Of a stretch of DNA of 5,590 nucleotides, positions 1-4,410 are shown piece after piece. Below the pieces are notes generated by a model. That model was not told the DNA's origin. It did no database searches and worked only from the letters and a program-made list of their open reading frames with translations. Location: the NCBI GenBank assembly GCA_030605805.1, contig JAUWHQ010000124.1:1-5590 (forward strand). The letters are read 5' to 3'. The translations under genes and the position numbers were made by a program. Each line of letters begins with the position of its first letter. Positions within the stretch are counted from its first letter, which is position 1. Source of the DNA: Methanosarcinales archaeon. Its GTDB lineage: Archaea > Halobacteriota > Methanosarcinia > Methanosarcinales > Methanogasteraceae.

Positions 1-78
1 ATGGAACCGAAAAAACATGAGAAGAAACAGGACACGAAACCCGAGAAAAAGTCGCAAACCTCGTTGTTCGATTTTTGA
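1..78 (+). CDS. C-terminal tail of a PCNA-binding (PIP-box) protein, probably replication factor C large subunit; 5' end outside window
   Basis: Frame 1 is open from the window edge to a TGA at 76-78 and encodes 25 residues. The first 18 are dominated by Lys, Glu and other polar residues, and the last seven are QTSLFDF. That ending fits the PIP-box pattern Q-x-x-(L/I/M)-x-x-F, through which archaeal replication and repair proteins dock on the PCNA sliding clamp. A charged Lys/Glu linker running into a terminal PIP box is typical of archaeal RfcL, the large subunit of the clamp loader. FEN1, RNase HII, DNA ligase or a polymerase subunit could end similarly, so the gene name is an inference. 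The window opens on an ATG, but a free-standing 25-residue gene is less likely than the tail of a gene starting upstream. The next promoter begins about 20 nt after the stop. Confidence 0.6.
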   Translation: MEPKKHEKKQDTKPEKKSQTSLFDF

Positions 79-95
79 TCTATGGCGGTGCGCAG

Positions 96-151
96 GCATA
101 TATGCATGGTATGTATAACCTATATATTTATGGGGGCAATCCATACATACC
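96..151 (+). promoter_or_regulatory. pstS promoter: TATA box inside a 9-bp inverted repeat
   Basis: An A/T run at 121-131 (TATATATTTAT) fits an archaeal TATA box and would place transcription start near 150, some 35 nt before the GTG at 186. It is bracketed by a perfect 9-bp inverted repeat, GGTATGTAT at 108-116 and ATACATACC at 143-151, centred on the TATA box. A 10-nt palindrome, GCATATATGC, lies just upstream at 96-105. The symmetry suggests a regulator site or a hairpin, and its position over the TATA box would suit a repressor. No regulator family can be named. Confidence 0.5.
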
Positions 152-173
152 TCGATTGGATATATCACCTCTC

Positions 174-178
174 GGTGA
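174..178 (+). promoter_or_regulatory. Ribosome-binding site that selects the GTG start of pstS
   Basis: GGTGA complements the usual archaeal 16S rRNA 3' end and lies 7 nt before the GTG at 186. It favours this start over the upstream in-frame TTG at 75 and ATGs at 102 and 111. Those would lie before or within the promoter and would put about 25-37 non-signal residues ahead of the signal peptide. Confidence 0.6.
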
Positions 179-185
179 CATACCC

Positions 186-1151
186 GTGAAACAACCAATT
201 ACAACACCGGGACTTTCGCCACGTAGAACCGTGGCGGTGGTTTTACTGATCGCTGCGATCACAGCATCGCTACTTGGATCCGGCTGTATCGACAGTACGA
301 ACAACAATCATGAAACGGAGGGGACGAGCGCATCGCCACTTGAACTGCAGGTCGTAGGTTCAACAACGGTTCTTCCGATTGCCGAGGAGTGCGCACGCGT
401 CTTCATGGAACAACGTCCGGGCGACAAAGTGTATCCAATGGGCGGCGGATCCTCGCACGGCATAAAGTCGGTTGCAGACGGCACCGTAGACATCGGGACT
501 GCATCACGTGACCTGAAAAGTTCCGAAGAGGAAGCCTATCCAAGTCTCGTGATGCATGGCGTTGCAAAAGACGGCGTTGCGGTCGTGGTGCATCCGGAAA
601 GTCGGGTCAGCGATCTCACGATTGAGCAGTTGCAGGGCATCTACACAGGCAGGATCACGAACTGGCAGGATGTCGGTGGTGAAGATTCAGAGATTGCAGA
701 GGTCTCAAACGAGGGTATCATACGACGTATAGTCAAATTTTTCAACTGCGGTGAAGACTCCGGTATCATGGTAGTCTCGCGTGAGGAAGGCTCCGGAACG
801 AGGGACTGCTTCGAGCAGACGGTCATGAAACCCACAGGAAAGGAGATTACAGACCATGCGATCATTCAGGACTCTAACGGCAAGATACGGACGACGGTCG
901 CCGGAAACAAAGCCGGAATCGGATTCATCTCGCTTGGATATGTCGATTCAAGTGTGAAGGCAGTCGCACTCGATGGTGTCCAGCCCATGGTCGAAACCGT
1001 CCGGCGTGGCGAGTACGCGATCTCGCGGACGCTTCTAATGATCACGGACGGCGAGCCGGACGAGGATGAGCAGGCGTTCCTCGACTTTGTGTTTTCAGAG
1101 GAGGGGCAGAGGATCGTTACGGATGTGCATTTCATACCTGTGAATATATGA
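186..1151 (+). CDS. pstS: PstS-family phosphate ABC transporter substrate-binding lipoprotein
   Basis: From the GTG start this is 321 residues. A signal peptide (Arg13-Arg14, hydrophobic 15-30) ends in LGSGC with Cys34 as a loose lipobox, so the protein is probably membrane-anchored outside the cell. After a polar linker (35-52) comes the PBP-like-2 fold: GSTTVLPI (58-65), GGGSSHG (86-92), DIGTASRDL (102-110) and EEGSGTR (200-206), the loops that hold phosphate in this family. Its job would be to capture phosphate and pass it to PstCA-PstB, but none of those genes is in view. hisH starts 58 nt downstream without a clear promoter, so cotranscription is possible. The oddity is about 24 extra residues (165-188) just before the EEGSGTR loop, apparently from a tandem duplication. 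Family assignment is firm; the exact ligand is inferred. Confidence 0.9.
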   Translation: MKQPITTPGLSPRRTVAVVLLIAAITASLLGSGCIDSTNNNHETEGTSASPLELQVVGSTTVLPIAEECARVFMEQRPGDKVYPMGGGSSHGIKSVADGTVDIGTASRDLKSSEEEAYPSLVMHGVAKDGVAVVVHPESRVSDLTIEQLQGIYTGRITNWQDVGGEDSEIAEVSNEGIIRRIVKFFNCGEDSGIMVVSREEGSGTRDCFEQTVMKPTGKEITDHAIIQDSNGKIRTTVAGNKAGIGFISLGYVDSSVKAVALDGVQPMVETVRRGEYAISRTLLMITDGEPDEDEQAFLDFVFSEEGQRIVTDVHFIPVNI

Positions 1152-1209
1152 AGTACGCGAAGCAGATCGCCGATCAATTGATAAACACCTGCGGCAACAC
1201 GGTCCAATC

Positions 1210-1815
1210 ATGATTGCAATCATCGATTATGGGATGGGAAACCTCAAAAGCATCCACAATGCACTGACTACGGTTGCCGGAAGCCCGGTCATCATACCGG
1301 ACAGCAGAGCCCTCGCCGGTGTCGATGCCGATGCCATCGTCATCCCGGGCGTTGGTGCGTTTGGCGATGCGATGCGCAACCTGTCACCTTTTGCGGACGC
1401 ATTATTCGATCTGGTAGATTCGGGCATGCCCGTGCTCGGAATCTGCATCGGGATGCAGGTGCTATTTGACAGGAGCGAGGAGGGCGATGCTGCCGGATTC
1501 GGACTGATCAGGGGCGACGTTGTCCGCCTGCCGGACAGTGTCAGGATCCCGCAGATGGGCTGGAACGAGCTTACGATACGCCGTGACTCGGATCTTCTCG
1601 CGGGAATCGAGGACGGCGATTTCTTTTATTTTGTGCATTCGTATTACTGCGTCTTGAAAGACGAGAAGGCAGTCGTTGCAACGACCGATTATGGTGTGGA
1701 TATGGCTGCGGTCGTGGAAAAGGACAATATCCATGCGGTTCAGTTCCATCCTGAGAAATCGAGCAAGAAAGGGCTTGTAATCCTGAAAAACTTCGTAGAG
1801 ATGACCAAATGTTAG
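1210..1815 (+). CDS. hisH: Imidazole glycerol phosphate synthase, glutaminase subunit HisH
   Basis: HisH hydrolyses glutamine and feeds ammonia to HisF for the fifth step of histidine synthesis, in a cytoplasmic heterodimer. The 201 residues cover the whole class I glutamine amidotransferase domain at its usual length. It starts with IAIIDYGMGNL and carries PGVGAFGDA (46-54) and the nucleophile motif GICIGMQ with Cys79. HSYY (143-146) and QFHPEKS follow, supplying His180 and Glu182 to complete the Cys-His-Glu triad. The interface motif usually seen as PHMGWN is PQMGWN here (114-119), a conservative departure. No good ribosome-binding site precedes the ATG. The last seven bases overlap hisF, which implies coupled translation of the two subunits. 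Confidence 0.97.
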   Translation: MIAIIDYGMGNLKSIHNALTTVAGSPVIIPDSRALAGVDADAIVIPGVGAFGDAMRNLSPFADALFDLVDSGMPVLGICIGMQVLFDRSEEGDAAGFGLIRGDVVRLPDSVRIPQMGWNELTIRRDSDLLAGIEDGDFFYFVHSYYCVLKDEKAVVATTDYGVDMAAVVEKDNIHAVQFHPEKSSKKGLVILKNFVEMTKC

Positions 1816-2633
1816 CAAAAAGAATTATCCCGTGCCTTGACTGCGATCTTGGAGTTCCACGAGGGCGGGTCGTGAAAGGAGTCAAATTCAAGCAGATCAG
1901 GTATGCAGGCGTCCCATGGGAGCTTGCCGAGGAGTATGATAGGCAGGGCGCAGACGAACTGATCTTCCTTGATATCACTGCCTCGCACGAAAGAAGGGAG
2001 ACGATGGCAAAGGTCATCGAAAAGACCTCTGAAAACGTGTTTATACCGCTTACGGTCGGCGGCGGCATCAAAAGCCTCTCGGATGCCAGGACCGCATTCA
2101 ATGCCGGGGCAGACAAGGTCTCGATCAACACCGCCGCGCTGAAGAACCCCGGACTGATCGGCGAGATCGCGGAGTACTTCGGAACGCAGGCGTGTGTGGT
2201 GGCGATCGATGCCAAACGGAGGTACGGGCACGAGCGCGGTCGGGTGGTGGTCGATACCCCGGATGGCGAATGCTGGTTCGAGTGCTCGTTCTACGGCGGA
2301 AGGGAGTTTACGGGCATAGATGCCATCCAGTGGGCAATAGAGGCGGAAGAGCGGGGTGCAGGAGATATCATGCTCACAAGCATGGACAGGGACGGCACAA
2401 AGGACGGATTTGACATCGAACTGACCGCTGCGGTCAGCGACAGCGTGAATATTCCTGTGATCGCATCAGGTGGCTGCGGAAGCCCAGGTCACATCCTTGA
2501 GGTGCTGAAAGAGACGAATGCGTCGGCAGCCCTTGCTGCAAGCATCTTCCACTTCGGAGAGTATACGGTCGCTGATGTGAAGGAGTATTTGAGGAAAGGC
2601 GGGGTGTATATGAGGTTGCAGGCGCGATCATGA
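1809..2633 (+). CDS. hisF: Imidazole glycerol phosphate synthase, cyclase subunit HisF
   Basis: HisF is a (beta/alpha)8 barrel that uses ammonia from HisH to turn PRFAR into imidazole glycerol phosphate and AICAR, linking histidine and purine synthesis. The 274 residues show KRIIPCLD with catalytic Asp11, VKGVKF, LIFLDITAS, PLTVGGGI (80-87), GADKVSINTAA (100-110) and VAIDAKR. Asp134 in that last motif matches the second catalytic aspartate (Asp130 in Thermotoga). LTSMDRDGTKDG (189-200), IASGGCG (218-224) and ALAASIFHFGEY close the barrel and bind phosphate. It is about 20 residues longer than Thermotoga HisF, mostly between residues 138 and 170 around CWFE and YGGREFTGID, as in methanogen HisF. 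The ATG lies inside the end of hisH; an oligo-T terminator follows about 100 nt downstream. Confidence 0.97.
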   Translation: MLAKRIIPCLDCDLGVPRGRVVKGVKFKQIRYAGVPWELAEEYDRQGADELIFLDITASHERRETMAKVIEKTSENVFIPLTVGGGIKSLSDARTAFNAGADKVSINTAALKNPGLIGEIAEYFGTQACVVAIDAKRRYGHERGRVVVDTPDGECWFECSFYGGREFTGIDAIQWAIEAEERGAGDIMLTSMDRDGTKDGFDIELTAAVSDSVNIPVIASGGCGSPGHILEVLKETNASAALAASIFHFGEYTVADVKEYLRKGGVYMRLQARS

Positions 2634-2733
2634 AAGACCAAAAACTGGCTCTCTGATATCTCGCGTGGCAGTGGACCAAAACTTCGTCAAATCAACCATC
2701 TGTTCAGGCACCCGGGTATTGGTAACGGATGAG

Positions 2734-2746
2734 TTTTTCTTTTTTT
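2734..2746 (+). terminator. Oligo-T terminator of the pstS-hisH-hisF unit
   Basis: T5-C-T7 lies about 100 nt after the hisF stop. Archaeal RNA polymerase terminates at such U-rich stretches without needing a hairpin. The 100 nt before it contain no gene; the only thing seen there is a repeated GACCAAAA (from 2636 and from 2673). Confidence 0.55.
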
Positions 2747-2751
2747 CTGGT

Positions 2752-2855
2752 CAGTTGAAAAATATAATGAACCGCGGATAAACGCAGATGAACGCAGATT
2801 TGTTAACCGGGCATCTGCGTCCATCTGCGTCCATCTGCGGTTAATACAGTTGAAA
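2752..2855. repeat. MITE-like hairpin element with flanking 9-bp direct repeats
   Basis: Two 30-nt arms, 2770-2799 and 2813-2842, pair at 26 of 30 positions around a 13-nt loop. Each arm is built from a 10-nt unit related to AGATGAACGC; the right arm has two perfect tandem copies of ATCTGCGTCC. The hairpin is bracketed by CAGTTGAAA at 2752-2760 and again at 2847-2855, which looks like a target-site duplication. An outer pair TTTCTGGT (2744-2751) and ACCAGAAA (2868-2875) is also inverted. There is no coding capacity, so any movement would need a transposase encoded elsewhere. A structured intergenic repeat of the REP type is the alternative. Confidence 0.6.
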
Positions 2856-3054
2856 GAAGCCATAGCAACCAGAAAGTAATAAAAATTCACTATCATCGAG
2901 GGATATTCTTTATTTACTTGATTTATGATGGGATATGTGCAACGCGAATCGTCAAAGAGCCCAAAAACTTTGACTTCGCCACGATCTCCTTCACCGCCTG
3001 TTTGCTCCGAAAGTAGGTGGTGCATTTCCATACTCATGGGTGCCCCGGAGGGTC

Positions 3055-3089
3055 GTGGGGCTTGGTATACTAAGCCACATCACTTTTTT
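3055..3089 (+). terminator. Palindrome followed by T6, terminator-like
   Basis: GGCTT (3059-3063) and AAGCC (3072-3076) flank GTATAC, giving an 18-nt near-perfect palindrome. GTGG and CCAC can lengthen the stem with one bulged G. A run of six T follows at 3084-3089. The form is that of an intrinsic terminator for a rightward transcript, but no rightward gene lies just before it. It could equally be a protein-binding palindrome. Confidence 0.3.
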
Positions 3090-3239
3090 GTAATTTTATG
3101 AGTACAAGATTGCTGAAAATGTAAAAAAATTCGAAGAGAAGTTCTGAATAGGAAAAATGTAAACGATGTTATGAACCTTTCCACATAGACACTCGATCCT
3201 ATTGACTTTGGTGAGCCACAAAGATATGAATGTGGTTAG

Positions 3240-3249
3240 GGTATATAAT
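3240..3249 (+). promoter_or_regulatory. Possible TATA box for the cupredoxin-like lipoprotein gene
   Basis: GTATATAATG is the best TATA-like run upstream of the gene at 3371. It would put transcription start near 3275 and leave a leader of about 95 nt. It lies in the loop of a 6-bp inverted repeat, GGTTAG (3234-3239) and CTAACC (3260-3265). A weaker candidate, TTTATAGGA, is at 3297-3305. No ribosome-binding site is visible at either start codon. Confidence 0.3.
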
Positions 3250-3310
3250 GTTCTCTAATCTAACCTGCCGATAAGATGCAGATTACCGAAAGTCATGTTT
3301 ATAGGACACT

Positions 3311-3370
3311 ACCAAATATTGGGATCGAACCAACAACTTTACAATCGGATACCTCGCATAGATGCTCACC
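3311..3370 (-). pseudogene. Possible tRNA remnant (T-arm and part of the anticodon region)
   Basis: Read on the minus strand, 3334-3318 gives a textbook T-arm: a 5-bp stem (GTTGG with CCAAT, one G-U pair) around the loop TTCGATC. Upstream of it lie TTGTAAA, which looks like an anticodon loop with GTA (Tyr), and GGTGAGCATC, which resembles the end of a D-arm. The parts do not assemble: the anticodon stem does not pair, the spacing is wrong, and no 5' acceptor strand matches the ATTTGGT after the T-arm. No CCA is encoded. It is therefore at best a decayed tRNA fragment, and a chance T-arm is possible. Confidence 0.3.
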
Positions 3371-3829
3371 ATGAAATCGAATTACATAATGCTTGTATCG
3401 CTGCTGGTGGTTGCGACGCTGTTTGCCGGATGCATCGGAGATGACGAAACAGATGTTGCACCAACGCCAACACCGACTCTGGCGCCGGAACCAACTCCGA
3501 CCGTGATACCAACGCCAACACCGACTCTGGCGCCGGAACCAACTCCGACCGAAACAGTCCCACTCAACCCGCCTAAGCCTATATATCTTGATAAGTGGGC
3601 GATGGCGCCGAAGACTCCGACGATTCGCGCAGGCGAGGCGCTGAACTGGATTAACCTCCAAACAACCCCTATGATCACTTATGTACTGGTGAGTGAAGAT
3701 CGGCTCTGGGAGAATCAGTCGATCAGCTACGGCAAGAAGTTCAAATACACATTCGACACATCTGGCAACTACTCGTATTACTGCTTGGGCTACGGGAATG
3801 CGATGCGCGGAACCGTGACGGTAACTTAA
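3371..3829 (+). CDS. Secreted lipoprotein with Pro/Thr linker and degenerate cupredoxin-like domain
   Basis: From the ATG at 3371 this is 152 residues. An in-frame ATG at 3362 would add three, but MKSNYIML makes the better signal-peptide start. Lys2 and a hydrophobic stretch lead to LFAGC, with Cys21 as the lipidated residue. Residues 31-60 are an extended linker holding two copies of a PTPTPTLAPEPTPT unit, which would lift the domain off the membrane. Residues 70-152 look like a cupredoxin (plastocyanin/azurin type): RAGEALNWIN, then KKFKYTFDTSGNYSYYC and RGTVTV. Cys138 and Met145 fall where two type 1 copper ligands belong. The His expected after the first motif is absent (TTPMITYVL), and the usual C-x-x-H reads C-L-G-Y with one extra residue before the Met. 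Electron transfer through copper is therefore doubtful; a binding role is possible. It stands alone. Confidence 0.75.
   Translation: MKSNYIMLVSLLVVATLFAGCIGDDETDVAPTPTPTLAPEPTPTVIPTPTPTLAPEPTPTETVPLNPPKPIYLDKWAMAPKTPTIRAGEALNWINLQTTPMITYVLVSEDRLWENQSISYGKKFKYTFDTSGNYSYYCLGYGNAMRGTVTVT
3461..3551 (+). repeat. Tandem 48-bp unit encoding the Pro/Thr linker
   Basis: 43 bases starting at 3461 recur without a single mismatch at 3509-3551, giving a 48-bp period that keeps the frame and adds 16 residues per copy. Perfect identity, including silent positions, points to a recent duplication or ongoing copy-number change by slippage or recombination. Confidence 0.9.
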
Positions 3830-3938
3830 GTGATCAGAGACCCAACAGGGATTTTTCGCGTGGGCTTATGCATGGTGCCTGAACTGCGGTGTACAGGTGC
3901 CGTGACAATTCTCGCCTGACATACATAGTTAAGTGATC
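3826..3938. repeat. 10-bp direct repeat around a 93-bp segment with a hairpin
   Basis: TTAAGTGATC occurs at 3826-3835, over the stop codon of the lipoprotein gene, and again at 3929-3938. Between them an 8-bp stem with two G-U pairs forms from GGTGCCTG (3874-3881) and CAGGTGCC (3894-3901). It could be a small insertion with its target duplication, or chance. No reading frame of interest lies inside. Confidence 0.3.
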
Positions 3939-3962
3939 TTGGTCAAATCCGAGCGGGTTGCG

Positions 3963-4016
3963 AAAAAAAACGGCAGGATTACTTCGTTTGATTTATGCGA
4001 ACGATTGTTTCCTGCC
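3963..4016 (-). terminator. Hairpin plus T8, terminator-like on the minus strand
   Basis: GGCAGGA (3972-3978) pairs with TCCTGCC (4010-4016). After a symmetric 5-nt internal loop, TCGTTTG (3984-3990) pairs with CGAACGA (3998-4004) around a 7-nt loop. On the minus strand the stem runs into eight T (3970-3963). This is the layout of an intrinsic terminator for leftward transcription. It could end a long 3' tail of the htpX-pspAB transcript (about 400 nt) or a separate non-coding RNA made from 4018-4400. Confidence 0.5.
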
Positions 4017-4019
4017 CAA

Positions 4020-4103
4020 TCTTTCCGACAGGGGTTAACAGGTTACAGGCTTCCAAGACCCGGACCTTCGGATTTCACGCGGCCGTTCTTATGATCTGCG
4101 CAC
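4020..4103 (-). other. Possible group II intron 5' end (domain I start)
   Basis: On the minus strand the segment opens with GTGCG (4103-4099), the consensus 5' end of group II introns. It runs on through a G/C- and purine-rich stretch with GGTCCGGGTC and CCTGTAACCTGTTAACC, which resembles the start of domain I. No full domain I can be drawn and no maturase follows. The match rests on a 5-nt consensus plus general texture, so this is tentative. Confidence 0.2.
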
Positions 4104-4186
4104 AATTAACCTGAACAAAAGTAACTTTTTGTGGACATACCCTGTAACTCCGAAAGTCTCTCTGTGCCACGCTGTGATCGCAGATT

Positions 4187-4258
4187 GGGAAGATGGCGAT
4201 TACCCGCCCTTTCTCGTCTCAGAAACGGTTTGGGTGAAAGTTTCCCCTCATACCGCTG
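4187..4258 (-). mobile_element. Degenerate group II intron 3' end (domain V and VI-like)
   Basis: Read leftward, 4258-4222 resembles intron domain V. AGCGGT pairs with ACCGTT as the lower helix and contains the AGC catalytic triad. GAGGG pairs with CTTTC as the upper helix, and the two arms are joined by a GAAA tetraloop. The bulge region reads ACCCAA where families usually have ACGU, so it is probably inactive. Next comes GAGACGAGAAAGGGCG with a pairing partner CGCCATCTTC, placed and shaped like domain VI. No reverse transcriptase or maturase frame is present. It would be a remnant or an ORF-less fragment, not a working element. Confidence 0.4.
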
Positions 4259-4275
4259 CCAACGGCTTTGCTTCG

Positions 4276-4320
4276 CAGTCAAGATGGGGGTTTCATCCAT
4301 CTTCAGACTGATATGTCTGA
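4276..4320. repeat. Two mutually exclusive hairpins
   Basis: CAGTCAAGATGG (4276-4287) pairs with CCATCTT (4297-4303) and GACTG (4306-4310), leaving a 2-nt bulge and a 9-nt loop. TCAGAC (4303-4308) can instead pair with GTCTGA (4315-4320). The two structures share 4303-4310, so only one can form at a time, on either strand. It lies directly upstream, in the minus sense, of the intron-like domain V, so it may be part of the same structured RNA. Confidence 0.4.
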
Positions 4321-4410
4321 CATTATATCTCTTGCGACATTACAAGGTTGGCATGACACCGAGGAACCCTGCGACAAAAACCCGGACCAAAGCCCAATTA
4401 CACCCAAAAC

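Larger units (their letters stand above)
2881..3300. other. AT-rich intergenic stretch without a credible gene
   Basis: Together with the hairpin element this fills the gap between hisF and the lipoprotein gene. No reading frame here has both a start and a plausible protein. A minus-strand frame over 2932-3036 reads about 33 sensible-looking residues containing KQAVKEIVAKSKF, closed by stops on both sides and with no start. A plus-strand frame at 3100-3144 ends in KIAENVKKFEEKF. Both could be scraps of decayed genes or chance. A small hairpin CCACA/TGTGG lies at about 3216-3235. Confidence 0.4.

Noticed and set aside
75..185. Extension of PstS upstream to the TTG at 75 or the ATGs at 102 and 111
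   Set aside because: The added residues cover the TATA box and inverted repeat and precede the signal peptide. The GTG at 186 has a GGTGA site and gives a normal lipoprotein leader.
1571..2215. Long minus-strand frame opposite hisH and hisF, plus similar frames at 1462-1818 and 1812-2231
   Set aside because: They lie antisense to two firmly identified genes, carry no recognisable motif and reflect codon bias of the sense strand.
2770..2842. CRISPR array
   Set aside because: The 10-nt units are contiguous or inverted with no unique spacers between them; this is a hairpin.
2687..3037. Minus-strand frame of 116 codons
   Set aside because: It runs straight through the hairpin element, the oligo-T tract and non-coding DNA. 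The Arg/Asp-rich middle is just translated repeat, and the ends resemble no protein.
3299..3678. Minus-strand frames opposite the lipoprotein gene
   Set aside because: Their low-complexity Val/Gly or Arg/Trp runs are the complement of the Pro/Thr repeat.
4020..4103. SRP RNA or RNase P RNA on the minus strand
   Set aside because: GGTCCGGGTCTTGGAAGC recalls the SRP core superficially, but the conserved tetraloop and asymmetric bulge are absent. No RNase P consensus blocks are found.
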